From NCBI GenBank assembly GCA_034927815.1, contig JAYFPK010000016.1:1-64000 (forward strand): a stretch of 64,000 bases of DNA, in the 5' to 3' direction. Below are positions 8,397 to 16,446 of the stretch, piece after piece. This DNA comes from Limiplasma sp034927815 (GTDB lineage: Bacteria > Bacillota > Clostridia > Christensenellales > Aristaeellaceae). Within the stretch, counting starts at the first letter, position 1, and each line of letters begins with the position of its first letter. The position numbers and the translations under genes are program-made. The notes beneath the pieces are model-generated. The model saw nothing but the letters and a program-made list of their open reading frames with translations, ran no database searches and was not told the origin of the DNA.

Positions 8397-9146
8397 ATGA
8401 AAACCACAGACCCGAGAAAAAAGAAAATTTTGGAATCCTTCCAAGGCGGCCTGATCGTTTCCTGTCAGGTGCAAAAGGACGATCCCATCTATACGGACGA
8501 TATCGTAGTGAAGATGGCCCAGGCCGCAGAATGGGCCGGCGCGGTGGGCATCCGCGCCAACACGCCGGAGCAGATCCGGGCCATCAAGGAGGCCGTGAAA
8601 CTGCCCATCATCGGCCTTTACAAGATTTGGCACGAGGATACGGATGTTTTCATCACGCCGACCCTGGAGGCCGCCAGGCAGGTGTGGGAGGCCGGGGCCG
8701 AGATCATCGCCCTGGACTGCACCACCCAAACCACCCATGAGGGCACGGTGGCCCGGGATCTTTTGCCCATTGTGAAAAAGGAAATCCCGAACGCGATTGT
8801 GTTTGCGGACATATCCACTTATGAGGAAGCCCAGTGGGCGGTGGACAACGGCGCGGACATCGTGGGGCCCACCCTGTATGGCTATACCAGGGAAACAGCC
8901 CACATTGAAATGCCCGACCTGCGGGAATTTGCGCGGATGTGCCGGGATTTCAAGGATTCCGCCTATGTGATCATGGAGGGGCACATCTACTCGCCGGAGG
9001 ACGCGATGAAATGTATCTTCCTGGGAGCCCATTCCGTGGTGGTGGGCAGCGCCATCACCCGGCCGCACCTGACGGCCAAGCGCTTTGTGGATTTGCTGTC
9101 GGGCTATCAAAACAACTGGCGGGACGCCGAAAAGAGCAAGCACTGA
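8397..9146 (+). CDS. nanE: NanE-like N-acylmannosamine-6-phosphate 2-epimerase
   Basis: NanE converts N-acetylmannosamine-6-phosphate to N-acetylglucosamine-6-phosphate in sialic acid catabolism. The 249 residues form a TIM barrel with the family signatures GGLIVSCQ near residue 17, AGAVGIRANTPEQIRAIK and LPIIGLYK, then IIALDCT and the phosphate-binding end GAHSVVVGSAITRP. The family assignment is clear. The substrate in this organism is less so: no nanA, nagA or nagB accompanies it, and the next gene is a glycyl radical enzyme. It may act on ManNAc-6-P or on a related phosphorylated sugar. The RBS GGAAGGAAAC precedes ATG 8397. Confidence 0.85.
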   Translation: MKTTDPRKKKILESFQGGLIVSCQVQKDDPIYTDDIVVKMAQAAEWAGAVGIRANTPEQIRAIKEAVKLPIIGLYKIWHEDTDVFITPTLEAARQVWEAGAEIIALDCTTQTTHEGTVARDLLPIVKKEIPNAIVFADISTYEEAQWAVDNGADIVGPTLYGYTRETAHIEMPDLREFARMCRDFKDSAYVIMEGHIYSPEDAMKCIFLGAHSVVVGSAITRPHLTAKRFVDLLSGYQNNWRDAEKSKH

Positions 9147-9174
9147 TTGCCTTTTGGGGGAAGGGGAGAACGCA

Positions 9175-11466
9175 ATGGTCAGTTTTAATGTCGATGGAGT
9201 TCAAAATGTGGAAGTGAGTAAAAAGCTCCCCTGTGAAAAAACTCCGCAGGAACAGCTGGCAATCATGGAGCTGTACACCAAAACCCACCGGGAGAGCGCG
9301 CCTTTGTCCAAGCACGCCAGGGAACTGGCCTGCCTGCGGGTGATCTACCCCGTGCTGCTGCGCTCCATCGAGCCGGAGGACCTTTTCGCGGGCCGGATGG
9401 ACGTCCTGCCCATCGGCTTTGGCTGCGTGACCTCTTTGGGGGGCGTGGGGCACTTTTGCGTGTTCAACAAGCTCCGGGCTTTCCAAAAGGAGCTTCAGAC
9501 CCAGGAGGAACAGCAGAGGGTGGACGCGCTGTATGACTACTGGCTCCACCATGACCTCAAAACGCTCTACTGCCGGGAAGCCCTGACGGAAACCACCGTG
9601 GGGCGCTTCATCGATACGGAATATCCCTTGATCGCCACGGCCCGCCTCTCCGGCATGATGCTGGATTATCAAAAGCTGATGGATTTGGGCATCGGCGGGC
9701 TGCGGGAGGAGATTGGGCTGCGGCTGAAAGCCGATCCTGGAAACGAATTCCTGGAGGCCTCCCTGGGCAGCCTGGATCTGTTTGTGGATTGCGCCGCCCA
9801 TTTGCAGGAAACGGCCCGGGCGTCTTTGGCCTCGGCCCAGGGCAAGCGCCGGGAGGAATTGGAGCGGATGATCGCCAGCCTGGAAAGGGCGAAAAACGAC
9901 AGGCCCCAGACCTTCCACCAGGCGCTTCAGCTCTTCTGGCTTTACGCGCTGCTGGCCGGTGTCATCAATTATGGACGGCTGGATGATTTTCTTGGCCCCT
10001 ATTTGGCCCATGACCTGGAAACGGGAGAGCTTACCGGGCAGGAAGCCTTTGACCTTCTGAAATCCCTTTGGACGATGATTGAAAACCGCAGGACCACGGT
10101 GAATGGCCGGGTGATCGTGGGGGGGCAAGGCCGCAAGCACCCCCGGGAGGCGGATGTGTTTTTGCGCATCGCCCTGCGGGTGGCCAAGGCCTGCCGCTAT
10201 GTGGAGCCCCAGTTCACCCTGCGCTTTGACAAGGATACCCCCGAGGATATCTGGGACGCGGCGCTGGACGCCTTGGGCGCGGGGGCCACGTACCCCACCT
10301 TGTACAATGACGATGTGAACGTTCCGGCTGTAGCCTTTGGCATGCGGGTGGAGGAGGAAACGGCCAAGCAGTATGTTCCCTTTGGCTGCACCGAGTTCGT
10401 GATCCAGGGGCAGAGCACGGGTACCCCCAACATCTGCATCAACCTATTGAAGCTCCTCACCGTGTATATGAACGGCGGCGTCGATCCCATGGATGGGCTG
10501 CGCAAGGACGCCGGGGTGGAGATTCGGCCCTTGAAGGAATACCAAACCTACGGGGCGTTCTTTGAGGGATACAGCCGTCTGGTGAACGCCTACCTGGATT
10601 TGGCCATTGACCGTCAGGTCAGGTCCTTTGCAATGATGAACGAGCACGTATCCTTTTTGTTCACCAGCGTTTTGATGGACGACTGCCTGGCCCGGGGCAA
10701 GGCCCTTTTGGACGGCGGCGTGCGGTACCTGGGAGCCACCAATGAAACCTATGGCAACATCAACACCTCGGATTCGCTGTATGCCATCCGCAAGTTGGTG
10801 TTTGAGGACCGCAAGTACACCTTGGAGGAAATGGCCCAGGCCATGCGGGACAATTTCCAGGGCCATGAGGCGCTGCGCAAGGATTGCCTGGGCTGCGACA
10901 AGTACGGCAACGACCTGGACACCTGCGACGGCGTGGCTAACGAGGTGTATGAGCTGGTGGCGAAGGGCACCCGGGACCGGGGCATTGCCGCAGGGCTCCA
11001 GTATTTCTTGATCGTCATCAGCAACAACCAGCTCAACACGGAATGGGGGCTCAGAACCGGGGCCTCCCCGGACGGGCGGCTGAAGGGGGTTTACTTGAAC
11101 CCCGCCAACAATCCCCAGGGCGGTGCCAACACCCACGGGCCCACCGCCATGCTCAACTCCCTTTGCAAGTTCGACCCCAAATACCATGCGGGGTCCGTGC
11201 AAAACATCAAGTTTTCCCCCAAGCTTTTCAATGAAAACCGGGCGGTCATCAAGGCTCTGTTCAAGGCGTATTTCAACAAGGGCGGCTGCCATTTGATGGT
11301 CACCATCGTGGACAAAGGCCAGCTGGAGGACGCTATGGCGCATCCGGAGAAATATCCGGACCTGATCGTTCGCGTCAGCGGGTTTTCGGCGGTGTTTGTG
11401 GATTTGGACAGGGCCATTCAGGAAGAGCTCATCAGCCGGGTGCTGTATGACGAGGTAGGGGCATGA
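9175..11466 (+). CDS. Glycyl radical enzyme of the pyruvate formate-lyase/dehydratase superfamily
   Basis: Oxygen-sensitive radical enzyme of 763 residues, started at ATG 9175 after GGGGGAAGGGGAG. The glycyl radical loop RVSGFSA lies near the C-terminus with Gly736 as the predicted radical site. The active-site thiyl cysteine is Cys405 in PFGCTEF, followed by Glu407. The C-x-E arrangement is that of the eliminating enzymes (glycerol, propanediol and hydroxyproline dehydratases; choline and isethionate lyases), not the adjacent CC pair of pyruvate formate-lyase. The GCTE form differs from the common GCVE. Its activase is encoded next with a four-base overlap. Context (sugar importer, NanE, ROK kinase) suggests a sugar-derived substrate, possibly phosphorylated, that is dehydrated or cleaved. 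The reaction is unknown. Confidence 0.9.
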   Translation: MVSFNVDGVQNVEVSKKLPCEKTPQEQLAIMELYTKTHRESAPLSKHARELACLRVIYPVLLRSIEPEDLFAGRMDVLPIGFGCVTSLGGVGHFCVFNKLRAFQKELQTQEEQQRVDALYDYWLHHDLKTLYCREALTETTVGRFIDTEYPLIATARLSGMMLDYQKLMDLGIGGLREEIGLRLKADPGNEFLEASLGSLDLFVDCAAHLQETARASLASAQGKRREELERMIASLERAKNDRPQTFHQALQLFWLYALLAGVINYGRLDDFLGPYLAHDLETGELTGQEAFDLLKSLWTMIENRRTTVNGRVIVGGQGRKHPREADVFLRIALRVAKACRYVEPQFTLRFDKDTPEDIWDAALDALGAGATYPTLYNDDVNVPAVAFGMRVEEETAKQYVPFGCTEFVIQGQSTGTPNICINLLKLLTVYMNGGVDPMDGLRKDAGVEIRPLKEYQTYGAFFEGYSRLVNAYLDLAIDRQVRSFAMMNEHVSFLFTSVLMDDCLARGKALLDGGVRYLGATNETYGNINTSDSLYAIRKLVFEDRKYTLEEMAQAMRDNFQGHEALRKDCLGCDKYGNDLDTCDGVANEVYELVAKGTRDRGIAAGLQYFLIVISNNQLNTEWGLRTGASPDGRLKGVYLNPANNPQGGANTHGPTAMLNSLCKFDPKYHAGSVQNIKFSPKLFNENRAVIKALFKAYFNKGGCHLMVTIVDKGQLEDAMAHPEKYPDLIVRVSGFSAVFVDLDRAIQEELISRVLYDEVGA

Positions 11467-12350
11467 ACCTACACGTGGTGGAAATCGAACGCTTTGCCAT
11501 CCACGACGGCCCAGGCATCCGCACAACGGTTTTTTTGCAAGGCTGCCCCCTCCGCTGCCCCTGGTGCGCCAACCCGGAGAGCCAGACCATCAGGAAGCAT
11601 TTGATGTACCAGGCCTCCAAGTGCGTGGGCTGCGGGGCCTGCCTGGAGGCTTGCCAGTATGGGGCGGTGCGCTTTGAAAACGGAAGGCCCGTCTTTTTGC
11701 GGGAGAAATGCGTGGGCTGCGGGGCCTGCGTGGAGGCTTGCCTGTACTCCGCCCTGCGCCTCTCCGGGGAAACCATGGACGTGGAGGAGATCCTCCGGGT
11801 TCTGTTGCGGGACAGGCACTACTACCAGCACTCCGGGGGAGGGATCACCGTATCCGGAGGCGAGCCCTTTGTGCAAGCGCAAGGCCTGCTGGCGCTGGCG
11901 CAGGCATGCCGTGGGGAAGGGCTGCACGTGGCTGTGGAAACCACGGGAGACGCGGATAGCGCGGCCTTCCGGGAGATTCAGCCTTTCATCGATCTGTTTT
12001 TGTTTGATCTGAAACACCCGGACGCCCAGGTCCTGCGGGAGGTTACCTGCGGCAACCTGGGACGGATTTTGAGCAATTTGCAAAGCGTCCCGCCGGAAAA
12101 GGTGGTCCTGCGCATTCCCGTGATTCCGGGGTTCAACGCGGATGCCCTTACCCTGGAGCGCATCTTTGGGCTGGCGCAATCCTTTGGCATTCGCCGGGCG
12201 GACCTGCTTCCCTACCATAACCTGGGCAAGGGCAAGTACGAGCGCCTTGGCCTGCCCTACGCCCTGGAGGGCGTGAAGGCCCTTACCAAGGCCGACCTTG
12301 CGCCCTGGAAGCGGCTGGGGGAATCCATGGGATTGCAGATGAACGAATAG
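11463..12350 (+). CDS. Glycyl radical enzyme activase (radical SAM, PflA-like)
   Basis: Installs the glycyl radical on the upstream enzyme using S-adenosylmethionine. The 295 residues begin with GPGIRTTVFLQGCPLRCPWC: Cys28, Cys32 and Cys35 form the C-x3-C-x2-C radical SAM cluster. An inserted ferredoxin domain follows with two 4Fe-4S motifs, Cys54-57-60-64 and Cys83-86-89-93 (both CVGCGAC). This insert is characteristic of activases for the dehydratase-type glycyl radical enzymes. The GGGITVSGGEP motif follows. The start ATG overlaps the radical enzyme stop as ATGA, so the pair is translationally coupled. Confidence 0.93.
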   Translation: MNLHVVEIERFAIHDGPGIRTTVFLQGCPLRCPWCANPESQTIRKHLMYQASKCVGCGACLEACQYGAVRFENGRPVFLREKCVGCGACVEACLYSALRLSGETMDVEEILRVLLRDRHYYQHSGGGITVSGGEPFVQAQGLLALAQACRGEGLHVAVETTGDADSAAFREIQPFIDLFLFDLKHPDAQVLREVTCGNLGRILSNLQSVPPEKVVLRIPVIPGFNADALTLERIFGLAQSFGIRRADLLPYHNLGKGKYERLGLPYALEGVKALTKADLAPWKRLGESMGLQMNE

Positions 12351-12367
12351 TTTGGGGGGGAAAGGCT

Positions 12368-13309
12368 ATCAAACTGCGGCTTGGCATTGATTTGGGCGGC
12401 ACCAGCGCGAAAATCGGCATTGTGGACGGGGAGCGCCGCATTGTGGAGCGGACGGCCCTGCCCACGGGGGCGGACATCCCCTTTCAGGAGATGATTCGCC
12501 GTCTGGCGGAAGCAGTCCGGTCCATGATGGGGAAGTTCCCGGATCAAATCGCGCAAATCGGCCTGGGGATTCCCAGCAGCATCGCAAAGGAAAACCGGAT
12601 GGTGGTGCACGCCAACAACCTGGGCTGGCGCAACCGGGACGCCATTTCGGAACTAAAGCGCTATGTCGACCTGCCGGTCTACCTGGCCAACGACGCGGAT
12701 TGCGCCGCCCTGGGGGAGTTTTTGGCCGGGGCGGGCCAGGGGTATGACTATGTGCTGCTGCTGACATTGGGCACGGGGCTTGGCGGCGGAATCATCGATC
12801 ATGGGAAGCTCTTTCTGGGGGGCAACGGATGCGGGTTCGAGCCGGGGCACATGATCATCCGGGAGAACGGCCTTGCGTGCACCTGCGGGCGCAGAGGGTG
12901 CCTGGAGCGGTATGCTTCCGCCACGGCGCTGATCCGCGAGGTGGAACAAGCCGCCGCTGCCGCCAGCTCGGACCTGCTGCGCAGCATGATTGCCGAAGGC
13001 GGCGGCAAGGCAAACGCCAAGATGGCCTTTGACGCGGCTGCTGCCGGGGACGTAATCGCCGGAAGGATTTTGGAGGAATATCTTCATTCCCTGGCGGTGG
13101 GGATCAGCAACTTGATCACCCTGTTCCGCCCCAATGTGGTCATTCTGGGGGGAGGCGTCAGCGCCGCCGGGGAGGCGCTTTTCCGCCCCCTTCGCCAATG
13201 GGTGGGGGATATGACCTATGGCGCGGAGGTCATGGGCTGCCCGCCGATCATTCCGGCGGAATTGGGCAATGACGCGGGGATCATCGGCGCCGCGTTTTTG
13301 GAGGAATGA
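12368..13309 (+). CDS. ROK-family sugar kinase (N-acetylmannosamine kinase/glucokinase-like), apparent AUC start
   Basis: Phosphorylates a hexose or N-acylhexosamine with ATP. The reading frame clearly begins KLRLGIDLGGTSAKIG, containing the ATP phosphate loop DLGGT. The zinc-binding ROK signature CTCGRRGCLE follows GHMII, and VVILGGGVS closes the ATP site. No ATG, GTG or TTG precedes the phosphate loop in frame. The first TTG (12392) would delete it. ATC at 12368, seven bases after a GGGGGGG run and close to AAAGG, gives the natural N-terminus and 313 residues. Either a rare AUC start or a base error is implied. With NanE it suggests a ManNAc-like route, but other hexoses fit. Confidence 0.83.
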   Translation: MKLRLGIDLGGTSAKIGIVDGERRIVERTALPTGADIPFQEMIRRLAEAVRSMMGKFPDQIAQIGLGIPSSIAKENRMVVHANNLGWRNRDAISELKRYVDLPVYLANDADCAALGEFLAGAGQGYDYVLLLTLGTGLGGGIIDHGKLFLGGNGCGFEPGHMIIRENGLACTCGRRGCLERYASATALIREVEQAAAAASSDLLRSMIAEGGGKANAKMAFDAAAAGDVIAGRILEEYLHSLAVGISNLITLFRPNVVILGGGVSAAGEALFRPLRQWVGDMTYGAEVMGCPPIIPAELGNDAGIIGAAFLEE

Positions 13310-13379
13310 GGCGGCACAGGGCCGCGGAGATGCGGGGAGCGGCGGCCTCCCGGGAAGGATGAGGGAAAATTGGCATAAA

Positions 13380-13440
13380 TGTAGCGGCTGGAGGTTGTGA
13401 TTTGTACAACCTATGATAGAATATGTTTGCAACCGCTACA
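13380..13440 (+). promoter_or_regulatory. deoR promoter with nested inverted repeats
   Basis: TTGTGA (13395-13400), a 16-base spacer and TAGAAT (13417-13422), preceded by TG one base upstream, form an extended -10 promoter. Two inverted repeats surround it: TGTAGCGG (13380-13387) with CCGCTACA (13433-13440), and GGTTGT (13393-13398) with ACAACC (13406-13411), the latter overlapping the -35. This looks like an autoregulated promoter; the obvious candidate binder is the DeoR protein it transcribes. Confidence 0.65.
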
Positions 13441-13465
13441 AAACAGGTGGGTAAGGAGCAAAAAG

Positions 13466-14218
13466 ATGATCGCATCGGAGCGCAGGCTGTACATCCAGCG
13501 AAGCCTGGAACAAAAGGGGATTGTGAATCTCAAGGAAATCGCCAAGGAGCTGGGCATTGCCGAGATCACCGTTCGCCGCGACTTTGAAAAGATGGAAGCC
13601 AGCGGCTTATTAAAGCGCGTGCAAGGCGGCGCGATATTGGAGGACTCCCTGGACAGCGCCGAGCTCACCATGAAGGGCAAGAGAACCGTCAACGCCGGAG
13701 CCAAGCTGAAGGTGGCGGAATATGCCGCCGGGCTGGTGAAGGACGGGGACACCGTATTCATCGACGCGGGAACCAGCACGGCCCAGACGGTGGATTTTCT
13801 GGCCCATAAGAGGATCACCATTGTCACCTATAACGATTTGGTGGTAAAGAAGTTTTCCAAGCCCGTCATGGCGGATATCTATATGATCGGCGGCAAATAT
13901 GTGCCGGGGTTCTCCATGTTCATCGGCGCCGTGGCCCAGGAGAGCCTGGGGCAATACCATTTTGACTGCGCGTTTCTGGGCTGTACCAGCGTGGAGCTCC
14001 AGGAGCGCATGTCCTACACCACGGACGCGGACAGCCTCATGATGAAGAGGATCGCCATGGCCAATACATCCAAGAATTATCTGCTCATTGACGCTACTAA
14101 GCTGCAAAGGCGCTCTTTTTTGAAGTTCACAGCCACGGATGATTTTGAAAAGGTCCTTTGCGACCTGCCCGCCGAGCCCGCCCTGGCGGAATATCCGGAG
14201 AATTTTGTGCTGGTGTAG
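13466..14218 (+). CDS. DeoR-family transcriptional regulator
   Basis: Sugar-phosphate-responsive repressor, 250 residues from ATG 13466 (RBS GTAAGGAGC). The N-terminal helix-turn-helix reads VNLKEIAKELGIAEITVRRD, the hallmark DeoR motif with TVRRD. The C-terminal DeoRC sensor domain contains DGDTVFIDAGTSTAQTVDFL, a phosphosugar-isomerase-like effector site. It is the last gene of the 4.3-14.2 kb operon but also has its own promoter. It probably represses the operon and itself through the GGTTGT elements (inference). Confidence 0.92.
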   Translation: MIASERRLYIQRSLEQKGIVNLKEIAKELGIAEITVRRDFEKMEASGLLKRVQGGAILEDSLDSAELTMKGKRTVNAGAKLKVAEYAAGLVKDGDTVFIDAGTSTAQTVDFLAHKRITIVTYNDLVVKKFSKPVMADIYMIGGKYVPGFSMFIGAVAQESLGQYHFDCAFLGCTSVELQERMSYTTDADSLMMKRIAMANTSKNYLLIDATKLQRRSFLKFTATDDFEKVLCDLPAEPALAEYPENFVLV

Positions 14219-14341
14219 AAGCCCGGAGGGGAAGGGGCCGTGCCTTGGCTCAAGCCCATGAAAGCCCTTGGCCGGGGCAGGTGATGGGCAGGCAGGGGCG
14301 CGGCTGGAAAGAAGCGCGCGCAAAATGAAAACAGGCCAATA

Positions 14342-14448
14342 GGATTGCGGAAGCGCCCTGTGCTTCTCTTTCTTGAGAGCAATCCGGGGTTCCCCGCACG
14401 GCGTCCCTTGCCCCATGCCAGGGCTTTTTTGTTGCCCTGGGCATTTTT
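14342..14448 (+). terminator. Structured region ending in a probable terminator after deoR
   Basis: GGATTGC (14342-14348) pairs with GCAATCC (14379-14385) around the smaller stem GAAGC/GCTTC (14350-14366). Then CCAGGGC (14418-14424) pairs with GCCCTGG (14434-14440) and is followed by GCATTTTT. The last hairpin resembles a terminator for the plus-strand operon. The rest of the 290-base gap (14219-14508) holds no credible gene. A small structured RNA cannot be excluded, but it matches no class I know. Confidence 0.45.
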
Positions 14449-14508
14449 CCTGCGGAAGATTCCCCAAGTCCTTTGGCGTTTCTTTTCCCGCGCTTTTGAC
14501 CCCTATGT

Positions 14509-16260
14509 TCATGCGCCTGGCAACGCGGCTAGGGGAAGGCGCTGCGCCTGGGCCGCGCCCAGCAGGTTTCGGCGCTTGTAATTAAATACCACCGCTACGA
14601 CCCCCAAATCCCCTGTGGAGGGATCGAAAGGGAAGATTTCCAGATGCGCCGTGCGCTCCACGTGGGAGGAGGATTCTCCCTGGTATTCCGGCAGGTAGGC
14701 GGCAATGTTGGCGGAATTCTTGAAAAACGCCTGGATTTGCTTGCGGTACTCCCGGGACAGGTCAACGGCCACCCAGGATGGCAGTTTGCGGAGCTTTTCG
14801 TGCAAAAGCAGGTCATATTTGGCGGCCCATTGCAGTTCCTCTGTGATGGCAATCCCCTGGTTCTGGGCAAAACCGGCCAATAGATCGTAGGTTCCTACCG
14901 CGCTTAGGGGCCTTCTTTGGGTTGCGTTTTCGTAATACAGCCAAAGAAGCCGGTAAAACGAGAAAGCGTCCGGGAAAGAGGGAATCAAGCGCCGGAGTGT
15001 ATGGGAAAAACGCCCGCTGTTATAGTACACATCCACCATCTTCGCAACGCCCCGCAAAAGGCCGAGCTCCTCATAGCTCATCCAGCGGGTGAAAAGCGCT
15101 TCATAGGGGGCGCTGCGGGAATAGGCCAGGCCGTAGTCCCTTGCCTTTGCCTCCATCTTGGAGCCGGAGAGCACCTTCAAAAAGCCCATTTGAAGCTGAT
15201 GCGGCAAGCATGCGTACACTTCGTTGAAGGAAGCTTGAAAGCGCTTAAAACCCTCATAGGGAAGCCCCGCAATCAAATCCAGATGGACGTGGATGTTATC
15301 AGGGGCAAGGAGCTGCCGTACCTTTCCCAACAAGCGGGGCACCTGGGCGGGGCGGTCAATCTCCCTGAGCGTCTCAGGGTGTGTGGATTGCACTCCGATT
15401 TCAAATTGAAACAACCCCGGGCGCACCTCTGAAAGGAAGCGAAGGGTATCCTCCTCCAGCAGTTCCCCGGACAGCTCAAAATGGAAGTTGGTTACCCCGT
15501 TATCGTGCTCCGCCAGCCACTCCCAAAGCGGGCGGGAATGAGCCGGATCACAGTTGAAGGTCCGGTCTACAAATTTCACCTGCTTCACCCGATGCTTCAA
15601 AAAGAACGAAAGGTCCTCAAATACCAAGGGCAGGCTTCGTTTGCGCACGCCGCGCTCGATGGAAGAGGTGCAATAGCTGCACGCAAAGGGGCAGCCGCGC
15701 ATGCTTTCGTAATACAAGGTACGGTGCGTAAGGCTGCCTATATCAGGATAGGCAAAGGCGAGCCGGTCCAATGAAATAGGAGCCCTAGCGGCTGTGTCAA
15801 CGGCCTTTCCCTCCCGGCGGCACACAAGGCCCGCGCATTCCTCCAGCGGCCGGTCTGCCGCCAGCAAGCGCAATAGCTGGCAGCATGTTTCCTCCCCTTC
15901 CCCCGTGAGGATCCAGTCCGCTTCCGGCAGAACCTGTAAAAGGGCCGGCCCCTGATACCCCACCTGGGGTCCCCCCAGCCCGATGTACGCGTCCGGGCGC
16001 AGCTGGCGCAGATCGCGCACCAGGCGAAGGACCATTTCAATATTCCAGATGTAGCAGGAAAACAGGTATACATCCGCCTTGGATTCGTACAGCCCCTCCA
16101 ATACGTCGGCTTCGTGGTCATTGATTGTATACTCCAGCAACGAGACCGCAAAGTCCGTTTCCCGCTGTACATAAGCGCAAATGGAGCGCGCCCCAAGCCC
16201 GGTGTGGATATACTGGGCGTTGATGGCGGCCAACACTGTTTTCAGGTTGCTTTGCCTCAT
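14509..16260 (-). CDS. B12-binding domain radical SAM protein (DUF4080 type)
   Basis: The 583 residues have an N-terminal cobalamin-binding Rossmann-like domain (residues 1-140; AYIGLGGPQVGYQ and WILTGEGEE), then a radical SAM domain with Cys190, Cys194 and Cys197 in MRGCPFACSYC. A C-terminal DUF4080-like helical region follows. Members are common in Clostridia; their substrates are unknown, so no reaction is proposed. The start at 16260 follows GGGGAGGACAGG on the minus strand. It stands alone between the deoR operon and the amidohydrolase operon, with no obvious functional partner. Confidence 0.88.
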   Translation of the reverse strand: MRQSNLKTVLAAINAQYIHTGLGARSICAYVQRETDFAVSLLEYTINDHEADVLEGLYESKADVYLFSCYIWNIEMVLRLVRDLRQLRPDAYIGLGGPQVGYQGPALLQVLPEADWILTGEGEETCCQLLRLLAADRPLEECAGLVCRREGKAVDTAARAPISLDRLAFAYPDIGSLTHRTLYYESMRGCPFACSYCTSSIERGVRKRSLPLVFEDLSFFLKHRVKQVKFVDRTFNCDPAHSRPLWEWLAEHDNGVTNFHFELSGELLEEDTLRFLSEVRPGLFQFEIGVQSTHPETLREIDRPAQVPRLLGKVRQLLAPDNIHVHLDLIAGLPYEGFKRFQASFNEVYACLPHQLQMGFLKVLSGSKMEAKARDYGLAYSRSAPYEALFTRWMSYEELGLLRGVAKMVDVYYNSGRFSHTLRRLIPSFPDAFSFYRLLWLYYENATQRRPLSAVGTYDLLAGFAQNQGIAITEELQWAAKYDLLLHEKLRKLPSWVAVDLSREYRKQIQAFFKNSANIAAYLPEYQGESSSHVERTAHLEIFPFDPSTGDLGVVAVVFNYKRRNLLGAAQAQRLPLAALPGA

Positions 16261-16352
16261 CCTGTCCTCCCCTGGTGATGTGGATGCCCTCTTTCCAAAA
16301 TCACATCATTCCTCCAGGACAGTGTATCATATTTTTCGCTGTGGGGATCATG

Positions 16353-16388
16353 GCAAAAGAAATGGGAGTGGACCTTTCACACTCCCAT
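16353..16388 (-). terminator. Rho-independent terminator of the minus-strand LacI/RidA/GH2/amidohydrolase operon
   Basis: ATGGGAGTG (16362-16370) and CACTCCCAT (16380-16388) form a perfect 9-bp stem. Read on the minus strand it is followed by TTTCTTTTG, a suitable U-rich tract. It lies about 60 bases after the amidohydrolase stop. Confidence 0.8.
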
Positions 16389-16446
16389 GCCGCTTTACCC
16401 ATGCCGCGTCACCGGCAGCAGGGCATCAAAGGAGAATCTCCTTTGC

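Noticed and set aside
14342..14448. Small SRP RNA or 6S RNA
   Set aside because: The conserved SRP loop and the 6S central bubble arrangement are not seen.
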